Of a stretch of DNA of 64,000 bases, positions 53,110 through 62,391 are shown one piece after another (within the stretch, counting starts at the first letter, position 1; every line of letters begins with the position of its first letter). The translations under genes and the position numbers were made by a program. Origin of the DNA: Brevibacterium sp. RIT 803 (GTDB lineage Bacteria; Actinomycetota; Actinomycetes; Actinomycetales; Brevibacteriaceae); NCBI RefSeq assembly GCF_016892625.1, contig NZ_JAFEMW010000002.1:558001-622000 (forward strand), given 5' to 3'. The notes below the pieces were generated by a model. That model was given only the letters and a program-made list of their open reading frames with translations. It searched no databases and had not been told where the DNA came from.

Positions 53110-54675
53110 ATGAAGGTCCGCCTCCCTCGCCGAGCGCTCGCAATCGGATCAGCTCTCGCTCTCACCTTCGGTCTGGCTGCTTGCAGCGGAGGAGACCAGG
53201 GAGGAGGCGAGGCCGGCGACACGATCGTGGCTGAGACCGCGTTCAACCTCAAGACGATCGATCCCCACCGGCAGTTCGAGTTCACCGGGTCGACGATCGA
53301 CACTGCCATCTATCAGACCGCCTTGGAATTCAAGGACGGCGACCTGACCAAGCCGACCGACGGCCTGTGCTCCTTCGAGATGTCCGATGACGACAAGAAG
53401 ATGACGCTGAAGCTCAAGCAGAAGGACGCGAAGTTCTCCAACGGCGATCCTGTCACCATGGATGACGTCGTCTTCTCCTTTGAACGGCTCAAGGGCATCA
53501 AGGGCAATCCTTCGTTCTTCCTCGACGGTGTCTCCATCAAGAAGGTCGACGAGGAGACCGTCGAGCTGACCAGCAAGAAGCCCAATCCTGCACTCCCCTA
53601 CATTCTCCCCAACGCCTCGATCGGAATCGTGAACTCGAAGGTCGTGAAGGAGAACGAAGGCACCACCGACGAGAAGGACGGCGCAGAAGCCTTCCTCAAC
53701 GAGAACTCGCAGGGCTCGGGACCGTACAAGGTCGAGAAGTACGATGCCGACAGTCAGGTGGTGCTGACGGCGAACGAGCACTACAACGGCCCGGAACCGA
53801 AGTACAAACGCGTCGTACTGCGCAACGTCTCCGCAGAGACCCAGCTGACCGACATCCAGTCCGGCCAGGCACAGGTCGCCTACGACCTCAACTCCGAGCA
53901 GGCGAAGCAGATCGATGACTCCATGGGTGAGATCGCGAGCCTGCCCTCAACGCGCAGCCTCTACATCTTCAACAACACCGACGAGAAGCTCGGCGGACCT
54001 GCCGCCGATCCGAACTTCCGCAAGGCCGTCATGTCTGCCATCGACTACGACAAGCTCACCGACCTCGCCGGAGAAGGATCGCAGCGCATGGCAAGCCTCG
54101 TCCCCAACGAGTTCGTCGGTGCCGTGCCGAAGGATCAGGCACCAGAGAAGGACCTGGCCACGACGAAGAAACTGCTGAAGAAAGCCGGCTACGACGGTGA
54201 GAAGATCCCCTTCCACTACTCGAGCGACCAGTCAGTCAACGGAGTCGACCTGGCTCAGCTGGCGGAGACCCTGCAGGCTCAGCTGAAGGAGGCCGACATC
54301 AACCTCGCACTGAAGCCGGCACCCAGTTCGACACAGCTCGACGGCTTCCGCTCAGCCAAGCAGCCCATGGGCATCGGCACCTGGGGTGCGGACTACCCGG
54401 ATCCCACGAACTACAACGTCTTCATCCCCGGCGGCAGCGTTGCCGACCGCGTCAACTGGAAGTCCGATCCGAAGCTGAAGAAGCTCGCAGCCGAAGCGGA
54501 GAAGGCCAAGGACGGCGACCGTGACGCAGCCTACGCCAAGCTGTACAAGGCGACCACGGACACCGGAGTCTGGATTCCTCTCGTCCAGCCCGTCAACACA
54601 GTGGCGGTGGGATCGAGCATCAACAAGTACGTCTCCAATGCCGACATCACATTCGACTTCGCGAAAGCTGAGTGA
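53110..54675 (+). CDS. Peptide ABC transporter, substrate-binding lipoprotein
   Basis: A 521-residue family 5 (DppA/OppA type) receptor. Lipobox LAAC at about residue 22 after a positively charged MKVRLPRRALAIG. Mature part has NLKTIDPHRQFEFTGSTIDT, the family motif region KFSNGDPVTMDDVVFSFERL, and FRKAVMSAIDYDKLTD. AAGGAA precedes ATG 53110. It is the first gene of a seven-gene operon; the isoaspartyl dipeptidase downstream suggests it binds dipeptides, perhaps beta-aspartyl ones. Confidence 0.9.
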   Translation: MKVRLPRRALAIGSALALTFGLAACSGGDQGGGEAGDTIVAETAFNLKTIDPHRQFEFTGSTIDTAIYQTALEFKDGDLTKPTDGLCSFEMSDDDKKMTLKLKQKDAKFSNGDPVTMDDVVFSFERLKGIKGNPSFFLDGVSIKKVDEETVELTSKKPNPALPYILPNASIGIVNSKVVKENEGTTDEKDGAEAFLNENSQGSGPYKVEKYDADSQVVLTANEHYNGPEPKYKRVVLRNVSAETQLTDIQSGQAQVAYDLNSEQAKQIDDSMGEIASLPSTRSLYIFNNTDEKLGGPAADPNFRKAVMSAIDYDKLTDLAGEGSQRMASLVPNEFVGAVPKDQAPEKDLATTKKLLKKAGYDGEKIPFHYSSDQSVNGVDLAQLAETLQAQLKEADINLALKPAPSSTQLDGFRSAKQPMGIGTWGADYPDPTNYNVFIPGGSVADRVNWKSDPKLKKLAAEAEKAKDGDRDAAYAKLYKATTDTGVWIPLVQPVNTVAVGSSINKYVSNADITFDFAKAE

Positions 54676-55778
54676 GGATGTCGGTCTCAACCACCGATAG
54701 CTCCACCGCCCACCCGCCGAGCAGCGACGAAGCACAGCGCATCAAACCACCGCTGCTGCCCCCGCTGCTGCGCTACATCCTCATCCGGATCGGGATCAGC
54801 CTCATCCTCATCTGGGGTGTCACTGTTGTGACGTTCCTGATGACAAACCTGGTCCCCACCGACCCGGTCGCCGCCATCCTCGGCGACCGGGCGGCGGCGG
54901 ATCCGGAGATCGTCGCCGCGACCCGTGAGCGCCTCGGCCTCGACCAACCACTCATCGTCCAGTACTTCACGTATCTGAGCAACCTGCTCCAGGGCGACAT
55001 GGGTGTATCCAACCAGACCCGGACACCAGTCCTCCAGTCGATCGGCCAGGTCTTCCCTGCCTCGATCGAGCTGGGTATCGGAGCCATCCTGATCTCGGTC
55101 ATCATCGGTCTGCTGCTTGGACTGGCAAGCGCGCTCAAGCAGAACACGATCCTCGATCACGCCATCCGCGCCTTGAGCCTCATCGGCATCTCGGCACCCA
55201 CATTCTGGATCGCTGCGGTCGGCTACTACGTCTTCTTCTTCAAGCTCCGCGTCGTTCCCGGCGCTGGGCGCCTTGATCCGTGGATCACCCCGCCGCCGAG
55301 GGTCACCGGCCTCTACACCGTCGACTCTCTTTTGGCCGGTCAGATGTCGACGTTCATCAACGCATTCGGACATCTGATTCTGCCTTCGTGTGTGCTGGCC
55401 CTGTTCACGATCGGCCTGCTCACCCGGTTCAGCCGCTCAAGCGTTCTCGACATCATCCGACTCGATTACGTCACCGCTGCCAGAGCCAAGGGGCTGCCGG
55501 CTCGCACGGTCGTCTTCAAATATATCTTCCGCGGTGCTCTCGTCCCCATCATCACAGTCGTCGGCCTGGCCTTCGGTTCGCTCCTGTCCGGCGCGGTCCT
55601 GACAGAGACCGTGTTCGCTTGGAACGGCCTGGGACAGTACGCATTCCGCGGTGCGACGACGCTCGACCTGCCCGTCATCATGGGAGTCGGACTCGTCATC
55701 GGCATCGTCTACATCATCGTCAATTTCATCGTCGACCTGATCTACGGCTTCGTGGATCCGAGAGTGAGGGTGCGATGA
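54672..55778 (+). CDS. Peptide ABC transporter permease (DppB-like)
   Basis: A 368-residue permease with six helices. The conserved N-terminal TM region has VTVVTFLMTNLVPTDPVAAIL; the EAA loop is YVTAARAKGLPARTVVFKYI, followed by LSGAVLTETVFAWNGLGQY. GTG 54672 overlaps the receptor stop (GTGA); ATG 54678 is an alternative start. Works as a heterodimer with the next gene. Confidence 0.9.
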   Translation: MRMSVSTTDSSTAHPPSSDEAQRIKPPLLPPLLRYILIRIGISLILIWGVTVVTFLMTNLVPTDPVAAILGDRAAADPEIVAATRERLGLDQPLIVQYFTYLSNLLQGDMGVSNQTRTPVLQSIGQVFPASIELGIGAILISVIIGLLLGLASALKQNTILDHAIRALSLIGISAPTFWIAAVGYYVFFFKLRVVPGAGRLDPWITPPPRVTGLYTVDSLLAGQMSTFINAFGHLILPSCVLALFTIGLLTRFSRSSVLDIIRLDYVTAARAKGLPARTVVFKYIFRGALVPIITVVGLAFGSLLSGAVLTETVFAWNGLGQYAFRGATTLDLPVIMGVGLVIGIVYIIVNFIVDLIYGFVDPRVRVR

Positions 55779-56716
55779 GCATCGGGACCCCCAAACAGCC
55801 GCCGACGAACACCACATCTGCCAGCGCCGAGGTGGCAGATCGCAATCCCGTCGACCGCGGAGTCAAACGGTGGCAGTTGCGCTTTCCAAAGGCACTGCGC
55901 ACTCCGCTGGGATTCATCGGAGCCATCATCCTGAGCATCTGGCTGATCGTGGCGGTCTTCGCACCACTTCTGGCACCGTTCAACCCGCTGGCGCAGGATT
56001 TCCCCCGGCTCAGTGCTCCCGGAGGCGAAAACCTCCTGGGCACCGACACCCTGGGTCGTGATGTTCTGTCGCGACTCATCGTGGCCGCACGCACCACGCT
56101 GCCGGCAGCCGTCTTCGTCGTCATCTGCTCGGCCGTGCTCGGTTCCGTCCTCGGTGCGATCGCTGGCTACTTCGGACGAGCCGTCGACGAGATCATCATG
56201 CGCATTGCCGACCTCGTCTTCGCCTTCCCGACGATCATCCTCGCCATGGTCATCGCCGCAGCATTGGGACCGGGCCTGAAGAACGCGATCATCGCCATCC
56301 TCCTCGTCTCCTGGCCTTCATACGCCCGTGTCACCAGATCTCTGGTCATGTCTGCTCGCAACAGCGAATACGTCGTCGCCGGACGCCTGCTCGGCTTCAG
56401 CGCCGGAAAGTCCCTCATCCGGGAGATCTCACCGAATGTGCTCTCCCCCGTCGTGGTTCTTGCCACCCTCGATGTTGGTTCGGCGATTCTCACGATGGCC
56501 GGCCTCTCATTCCTCTCCCTGGGCGTCGTCCCACCGACACCGGACTGGGGTGCCATGATCAGCGAGGGGGTCTCGCAGTTCGCCGCCTGGTGGATCGCGT
56601 TCTTCCCCGGCCTGTGCATCCTCACGATCGTCATGGCCTTCAACTTCATCGGAGACAGCCTGCGCGACTCCCTTGACCCGCATACCGCACAGGAAGTGGG
56701 AGAAACCACCTCATGA
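55775..56716 (+). CDS. Peptide ABC transporter permease (DppC-like)
   Basis: A 313-residue permease. The family start region RTPLGFIGAIILSIWLIVAV and the GTDTLGRDVLSRLIVAARTT motif identify the DppC type; the EAA loop is SEYVVAGRLLGFSAGKSLIR. Start ATG 55775 overlaps the DppB stop (ATGA). The upstream open frame is a shadow of dppB. Confidence 0.9.
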   Translation: MSIGTPKQPPTNTTSASAEVADRNPVDRGVKRWQLRFPKALRTPLGFIGAIILSIWLIVAVFAPLLAPFNPLAQDFPRLSAPGGENLLGTDTLGRDVLSRLIVAARTTLPAAVFVVICSAVLGSVLGAIAGYFGRAVDEIIMRIADLVFAFPTIILAMVIAAALGPGLKNAIIAILLVSWPSYARVTRSLVMSARNSEYVVAGRLLGFSAGKSLIREISPNVLSPVVVLATLDVGSAILTMAGLSFLSLGVVPPTPDWGAMISEGVSQFAAWWIAFFPGLCILTIVMAFNFIGDSLRDSLDPHTAQEVGETTS

Positions 56717-57504
56717 GCATGATCAGCATCAACGACCTCAACCTATCGGTAACGACGGGCAAGGTGGAGAAGCACATCTTGCGCAATGTCTCGTTCGATC
56801 TGGAGGCCGGAGAGATCACCGGTGTCGCAGGTGCCTCCGGTTCGGGCAAGACGCAGACAGGACTGGCGATCATGGGTCTCTCTCCCGCCGGTGCCCAACT
56901 CAGCGGCAGCATCGACTTCGACGGCACCGAGTTGGTGGGGATGCCTGCCAAGGTCCACAACCGCCTGCGCGGCGTGCAGCTGTCGATGGTGTTCCAGGAT
57001 CCAGCTTCAGCATTCCATCCCATGCTCACCATCGGCGATCAGATGACCGATCACTACCGACATCACACGAAGGCGTCGAAGAAGGACGCCATTGAGCGCG
57101 CCGTCCACATCCTCGAACGCACTCACGTCCCCCACCCCGATGAGGCGATCGGGAAATACCCGCACCAGTTCTCCGGTGGGCAGCTGCAGCGCATCGCCTT
57201 CGCCTCGGCGATCATCTGCGAACCGAACGTGCTCATCGCCGATGAACCGACCACCGCCCTCGATGTGACTGTGCAGGCCGGAATCCTGCGCCTGCTGCGC
57301 GAACTCTGCGATGACCTCAACTTGGCTGTCCTCCTTGTCACTCACGACTTCGGTGTGCTGTCCTCGGTGGCCGACACCATCGTCGTGATGAAGAACGGGT
57401 TGGTGGTGGAGACGGGAGATCGTGAACCTGTCATCACCGCACCGAAGCATGAGTACACCAGGTCGCTCATCGAATCACTGCCTGGAGCGGAGGTCTCACG
57501 CTGA
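56713..57504 (+). CDS. Peptide ABC transporter ATPase (DppD-like)
   Basis: A 263-residue ATPase. Walker A GASGSGKTQTGLAIMG, signature FSGGQLQRIAFASAI, Walker B VLIADEPTTALDVTVQ and H-loop LVTHDFGVL. The C-terminal Fe-S-like or substrate extension of classical DppD proteins is short here. Start ATG 56713 overlaps the DppC stop (ATGA). Confidence 0.9.
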   Translation: MSMISINDLNLSVTTGKVEKHILRNVSFDLEAGEITGVAGASGSGKTQTGLAIMGLSPAGAQLSGSIDFDGTELVGMPAKVHNRLRGVQLSMVFQDPASAFHPMLTIGDQMTDHYRHHTKASKKDAIERAVHILERTHVPHPDEAIGKYPHQFSGGQLQRIAFASAIICEPNVLIADEPTTALDVTVQAGILRLLRELCDDLNLAVLLVTHDFGVLSSVADTIVVMKNGLVVETGDREPVITAPKHEYTRSLIESLPGAEVSR

Positions 57505-58322
57505 TGACAACCACGACAACGACCGAGGACTCTCCTCGTGCATCCAAAGATCCACTGCTCGAACTCGACAACGTCTCCTGCGAATACAAGCTCAATGGCG
57601 GCGGCCGATTCCGTGCCGTCAGCAACGTTTCACTGCAGTTGGGTCACTCAGAGGTGCTGGGACTCGTGGGCGAATCCGGTTGCGGGAAGTCCACGCTGGC
57701 CAAGCTCATCTGCGGTCTCGAGAAGACCGCAGGCGGCACTATCACCTTCGAATCCCACCCGGTGAAGCCCTTAGGCCTTGGCCGTCGGCCCAAGAATCTC
57801 CTGGGAGTCCAAATGGTCTTTCAGAACCCCTACGCATCGTTGAATCCGCGCAGACGCATCAGGGATCAGCTCACCGACGCGCTCACCCTCGACCCGAAAC
57901 ACAACTGGACCGTGGAGTCCCTCCTCGAAGCGGTCGATCTGCCCGTCGATGCTGCGCAGAGGTTCTCGCATTCGTTCTCGGGCGGACAGCGGCAGCGCAT
58001 CGCCATTGCGCGTGCGCTGGCTGCCGGGCCCAAGGTGCTCGTCGGTGATGAGCCGATCGCCTCCCTGGATGCGTTTCTCCAAGCCAGAATCGCGCGGATG
58101 ATGAGGGACCTGGCCATCGACTCCGGTGCGTCCATGATCTTCATCAGCCACGACCTCTCCGTCGTCCGTGATATCGCGGACCGTGTGGCTGTGATGGAGG
58201 CAGGTAACATTGTCGAGGTCGGTTCGACAGAACAGATCTGGAATGACCCGCAGCATCCCTATACGAAGAAGCTGCTCGCGGCCATCCCGAAGGTCGACGG
58301 CAAGGGGATCATTCCCGGGTAA
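57504..58322 (+). CDS. Peptide ABC transporter ATPase (DppF-like)
   Basis: A 272-residue ATPase. Walker A GESGCGKSTLAKLICG, signature FSGGQRQRIAIARALAAGP, Walker B VLVGDEPIASLDAFLQ, H-loop FISHDLSVV. The A of TGATG at 57502-57506 is shared by the DppD stop and this start. The family-typical QNPYASLNPRRRI region is present, and HPYTKKLLAAIP is close to the end. Confidence 0.9.
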   Translation: MTTTTTTEDSPRASKDPLLELDNVSCEYKLNGGGRFRAVSNVSLQLGHSEVLGLVGESGCGKSTLAKLICGLEKTAGGTITFESHPVKPLGLGRRPKNLLGVQMVFQNPYASLNPRRRIRDQLTDALTLDPKHNWTVESLLEAVDLPVDAAQRFSHSFSGGQRQRIAIARALAAGPKVLVGDEPIASLDAFLQARIARMMRDLAIDSGASMIFISHDLSVVRDIADRVAVMEAGNIVEVGSTEQIWNDPQHPYTKKLLAAIPKVDGKGIIPG

Positions 58323-58357
58323 GTGCTGCAAGAAACGTCGCAAGGAGAAAGCGAAAC

Positions 58358-59500
58358 ATGGTGATATTGCTGCGCGGAGCAGACATCTGCGCCCCGGAAC
58401 GGCTCGGGAAGCAGGACATCCTCATCGAGGGGCAGCAGATCACCTTCATCGGTGACCTACCACCCGAGGCGCTCCAGGGTCTTCCCAACGCCACAGTCAT
58501 TGATGCCCAGGGGCTGATCGCCACGCCCGGTTTCATCGACCCACATGTCCACATCGCCGGCGGCGGGGGCGAAGGCGGGTACGCAAACCGCACCCCCGAG
58601 ATCCGCATCAGCGACATCGTGAGCGCCGGAGTCACCACGGTCATCGGCTGCTTGGGAACCGACGGAGTCACCCGCAGCCACGCCGATCTCCTCGCCAAGG
58701 CCCGAGCTCTCGAGACCGAGGGCATCACCACCTATATCTATACGGGCAGTTACCAGGTCCCGGCCCGGACCTTGACCGGTGCTGTTGTCGATGATGTCGT
58801 CCTCATCGACAAGGTCATCGGCGTCGGAGAGGTCGCGATCTCGGATCGGCGGTCGTTCCAACCCACCGTCGAGGCTCTGGCCGAGCTCGTCAGCCAGTCA
58901 CATGTCGGTGGGCTGCTTTCCGGCAAAGCCGGAATCACTCATTTCCATGTCGGTCCCTACTCGACTCGACTTGCCCCGCTGCACCGGCTCCTCGACGAGT
59001 ATCCAATCGCGCCCCAGGCCGTGTACGCCACGCACATCACCCGGTCTCCTGAGCTACTGGCCGACGCGGTCGATCTGGCCGCCAAGGGCGCCATGGTCGA
59101 TATGACGGCCTCGTCGACGACGACGCAGTCGCTGAAACGCTACATCGACCTCGGCGGGGATCTCGGCCGTCTCACTCTCTCCTCCGATGCCAACGGCAGC
59201 CTGCCGGAGTTCGACTCCGACGGACGGCTCATCGGCATGGATGTTGCCAAGCAGACGACTCTGTACGAGCAGGTGTGGGCGTGTGCCGACCTGCCTGGTG
59301 TCGACCTGTCTCAGGCCATCTCCCTCGTCACCTCCAATACGGCAGATGTCCTCGGCCTCGAGCACAAGGGACGCCTGCGCGTGGGAGCAGATGCCGACAT
59401 CCTCCTCACCGATGACAGCCACACCATTGCGCTCGCCTTTGCCCGAGGACGAGAGAGCGTCCGCAGCGGCGCCCCGCAGATCCAAGGAACTTTCGAATGA
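58358..59500 (+). CDS. iadA: Isoaspartyl dipeptidase
   Basis: A 380-residue zinc amidohydrolase that splits beta-aspartyl dipeptides formed by isomerised Asp and Asn residues. Metal site DPHVHIAGGGGEGGYANRTP, Glu in GVGEVAISDRRS, His in HFHVG and THITRS, and Asp in LSSDANGSLPEF are all visible; the Glu takes the place of the carboxylated lysine of related enzymes. AAGGAG precedes ATG 58358. It lies behind the peptide importer and overlaps the antiporter gene by four bases, so peptide uptake and hydrolysis are linked in one operon. Confidence 0.9.
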   Translation: MVILLRGADICAPERLGKQDILIEGQQITFIGDLPPEALQGLPNATVIDAQGLIATPGFIDPHVHIAGGGGEGGYANRTPEIRISDIVSAGVTTVIGCLGTDGVTRSHADLLAKARALETEGITTYIYTGSYQVPARTLTGAVVDDVVLIDKVIGVGEVAISDRRSFQPTVEALAELVSQSHVGGLLSGKAGITHFHVGPYSTRLAPLHRLLDEYPIAPQAVYATHITRSPELLADAVDLAAKGAMVDMTASSTTTQSLKRYIDLGGDLGRLTLSSDANGSLPEFDSDGRLIGMDVAKQTTLYEQVWACADLPGVDLSQAISLVTSNTADVLGLEHKGRLRVGADADILLTDDSHTIALAFARGRESVRSGAPQIQGTFE

Positions 59501-60942
59501 GCTACGAGCACGACACGACGACTTCCACCTCCGCCGATGTGGAGGAGAAGCGTCCGCCCTTGGGATGGTCGCTCGTCCCCCTGGCCGCGATGCTCGTCCT
59601 GTTGGCGGTGGGCTACGGCGTCCTCGGGCTCGCACCCGAACCGCTCCTGATCCTCTCCGCGATCATCGCCGGTCTGGTGGCTCTGCGGATGGGGCTGAGC
59701 TGGGAGGAGATGCTCCTCGGGATCAGGGAGAAGCTCGACACTGCGATGCCGGCACTGCTCGTGCTCATCTCGATCGGCATCCTCATCGGCACGTGGATGA
59801 TCGCCGGCACCATACCGATGATGATCTACTACGGCCTGGGGCTCATCAGCGCACAATTCATCGTCCTCATCGCCTTCGTCATCTCCGCGATCGTCTCCGT
59901 CATCACCGGCACCTCCTGGGGCTCGGCCGGAACGGTGGGAGTCGCCCTCATGGGAATCGCCGCGGGCTTGGACGCGCCGCTGGCGGCCACCGCCGGCGCC
60001 ATCGTCGCTGGTTCGTACTTCGGTGACAAACTCTCACCACTCTCGGACACGACGAACCTGGCTCCGATCGCTGCCGGCACCACCTTGTGGGAACACATTC
60101 GGCACATGCTCTACACCACGATCCCGGCCACGGTCGTAGCGCTGGCGCTCTACCTGTTCGTCGGCATCAATCAGCAGTCTGGTGGGACCGATTCGGACCA
60201 GATCACTGCCGTCACCGGAACCTTGGACAGTCTCTTCTCCTTCAACGTCCTTCTGCTCCTGCCGATGCTCATCGTCCTCGGCGGAGCGATTCTCAAACTG
60301 CCCACTCTTCCGACGATCATCGGTTCATCACTGGTCGCCGGCATCCTCTCCGCGATCTTCCAGAAGGTCAGCATCGAATCGATCTTCGCCTCTACCGTCG
60401 ACGGATTCACCCCGGACATGCTCGAGGTCGGGGCCTCGACTCTGAAGAATCTGGATCCTCAGGTCGTCGAGTTGGTCTCCCAGGGTGGGATGGCATCGAT
60501 GACCGGAGTCATCCTCATCGCCTTCAGTGCCTTCGCCTTCGCCGGCATCATGTCCAAGTCCGGTGCTCTCGAGACCATCATCCGGTCTCTGCTGAAGTTC
60601 GTGAAGCGCACAGGTGACCTCGTCCTCTCCACAGTGGTCTCATGCCTCACGATGGCCGTCGTGACCGGCAATTCCTACCTGTCGATCATCGTCCCGGGCG
60701 AACTGTTCAAGAAGGCTTACGCCGATCGGGGTCTCGACGCGAAGAACCTCTCCCGGACGCTGGAGGATTCCGGCACGGTCGTCGTTCCGCTCATTCCCTG
60801 GTCCTCGGCAGGCGTCTACATGGCCGGAGTGCTGGGAGTCTCCGTCCTCGACTACGCCCCGTGGGCGGTATTCTGCTATGTCGGCTTCGCCTTCGCAATC
60901 ATCCTCGGCTATACCGGAATCGGCATCGCCAAACGCCGCTGA
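59497..60942 (+). CDS. nhaC: NhaC-family Na+/H+ antiporter
   Basis: A 481-residue antiporter with about 12 helices. The family motif region GTSWGSAGTVGVALMGIAAG and GSYFGDKLSPLSDTTNLAP are intact, and STVVSCLTMAVVTGNSYLSI is in the second half. Start ATG 59497 overlaps the iadA stop. NhaC types exchange Na+ for H+; some family members exchange organic acids (malate/lactate), so an amino-acid/organic acid role in this operon is also possible. Confidence 0.88.
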   Translation: MSYEHDTTTSTSADVEEKRPPLGWSLVPLAAMLVLLAVGYGVLGLAPEPLLILSAIIAGLVALRMGLSWEEMLLGIREKLDTAMPALLVLISIGILIGTWMIAGTIPMMIYYGLGLISAQFIVLIAFVISAIVSVITGTSWGSAGTVGVALMGIAAGLDAPLAATAGAIVAGSYFGDKLSPLSDTTNLAPIAAGTTLWEHIRHMLYTTIPATVVALALYLFVGINQQSGGTDSDQITAVTGTLDSLFSFNVLLLLPMLIVLGGAILKLPTLPTIIGSSLVAGILSAIFQKVSIESIFASTVDGFTPDMLEVGASTLKNLDPQVVELVSQGGMASMTGVILIAFSAFAFAGIMSKSGALETIIRSLLKFVKRTGDLVLSTVVSCLTMAVVTGNSYLSIIVPGELFKKAYADRGLDAKNLSRTLEDSGTVVVPLIPWSSAGVYMAGVLGVSVLDYAPWAVFCYVGFAFAIILGYTGIGIAKRR

Positions 60943-60994
60943 CCTGCGATGGTCCCGGTTCCGGCCGGCCCGGCTCTATGCGCCCCGCTCTGAA

Positions 60995-61912
60995 TCACTG
61001 CCGTGTCTGGCTGCTCCTCTCGTGAGCACGGAGGTATTCGGCCGGCGTGTATCCGGTGACGCGGTGGAAATCCGCTGTGAAGTGTGATTGGTCGAACCAC
61101 CCGAGCTCCGCAGCCAGGTCACCGAATGCTCCGTCCCATCCCCGGTCGAATGCGGCGATGGCGTCCCTGATCCGTGCCCGGACCAGGATCTGCTTGACCC
61201 CGACACCGCAGTGATCCTGGAACAGTCGCTGCAGCGAACGCTCGCTTGTCCCGGCGTGCAGCGCCAATTCGCCGAGGTTGATGATCGTCGGGTCGTCGAG
61301 TCGGCCGAGGATCTGGCGGAACCTGGCATAGCCCTCGGTCATCTGCGGGCGAAAGGACAGCAGCCAACTCTCGATCGCGATCACGACAGCGGCCATGCCG
61401 TCCTCGGTTTTCAGGTGATCGCCGACAAGCAGGTCGTCGTGGACAGGCAGGTCGCCGTCGATGCCCGGGAACCAGGTCCGAGCAGGCACGGTCGTGTCTC
61501 GAATCGTCGCGGGTGATTTGTTCGCGAAGGCCACTGTGCCGCCGAGGTGGAAATTGACTCCGATGACGCCGCCGCGACCGAAGAGTCCGACATCGAATCG
61601 ACGTCCGGTCACCGGTCCGGTCAGCCAGATTCCTGTACCGTTCGTGTTTGCTCGGACGATGTCGCCGTATTCGAGAGTGAGATTGATCGTAGGCTCCGAA
61701 ACCGTCGCCGTCTGATAACGCTCGTCAGCGGCCAGATCCCAGTTCACCGACCAATAGCGCTTCACCCACGGCCGCAGCGCTTCGGCAACATCCGTCACGG
61801 CACAGTAGTGAGCGTGCTCGAGCAACTCTGCCGGTTTGAGCACCCGTCCGTAGAAGTGCTCGGGCGGTGATTCGCCGCGTGGCGGGTTTTTCCTATCGAC
61901 GACCTCGTCCAT
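60995..61912 (-). CDS. AraC-family regulator (DUF6597-type N-terminus)
   Basis: A 305-residue regulator. The N-terminal domain (residues 40-160) has the W-x-x-NWDL and EPTINLTLEYGD features of DUF6597-type sensors. The C-terminal AraC domain has LGELALHAGTSERSLQRLF, then FGDLAAELGWFDQSHFTADF and TGYTPAEYLR. It is convergent with the antiporter gene and divergent, by only 9 bp, from the VOC gene at 61922, so both promoters lie inside coding sequence or the VOC gene depends on regulator control. Confidence 0.85.
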   Translation of the reverse strand: MDEVVDRKNPPRGESPPEHFYGRVLKPAELLEHAHYCAVTDVAEALRPWVKRYWSVNWDLAADERYQTATVSEPTINLTLEYGDIVRANTNGTGIWLTGPVTGRRFDVGLFGRGGVIGVNFHLGGTVAFANKSPATIRDTTVPARTWFPGIDGDLPVHDDLLVGDHLKTEDGMAAVVIAIESWLLSFRPQMTEGYARFRQILGRLDDPTIINLGELALHAGTSERSLQRLFQDHCGVGVKQILVRARIRDAIAAFDRGWDGAFGDLAAELGWFDQSHFTADFHRVTGYTPAEYLRAHERSSQTRQ

Positions 61913-61921
61913 AGAACAAGA

Positions 61922-62340
61922 ATGACAGACATGACTGACACAGAGATGAACGTTTCCGATTCCACCACCTCGACGGCCCCTGTCGCGAAGCTCGCGATGG
62001 TCACGCTCGATGCCCCGGACGCTTCGGCGCTCGGCGACTTCTATTCCGCGGTGCTGGGGTGGCCGGTGGCGTACTCAGATGAGAACTACGCAATGCTCAC
62101 CGGCCCCAGCAACGCTCTGGGCATCGGGACGATCCCGGACTACAAACGCCCGGATTGGCCCGACGACGGGCACAAGCAGTTCCACCTCGATCTCGCCGCC
62201 GATGACATCGAAGCTGCGGCCGCTCGCTGCATCGAACTAGGAGCGCCCGCGCCGATCCACAGCCAGGCGAAACCTGGGTGGTGCTCATCGATCCCGCAGG
62301 GCACCCATTCTGCCTCTCTGACGCGAAGAACTGGGGCTGA
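61922..62340 (+). pseudogene. VOC-family protein gene with a single-base deletion
   Basis: The frame from ATG 61922 reads a VOC protein (LAMVTLDAPDASALGDFYSA, then FHLDLAADDIEAAAARCIEL). At about 62264-62266 one base is missing, and the expected end (GETWVVLIDPAGHPFCLSDA and KNWG) continues in another frame to TGA 62338-62340. The shifted frame instead runs on to 62428 with unrelated residues. A full protein would be about 139 residues. It could be a real frameshift or a base-calling error. Confidence 0.78.
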
Positions 62341-62391
62341 CACATCTGTGTTGTCTCACCAAGGCGTCAGGTGTCCCCGCGGGGGCGCGTC

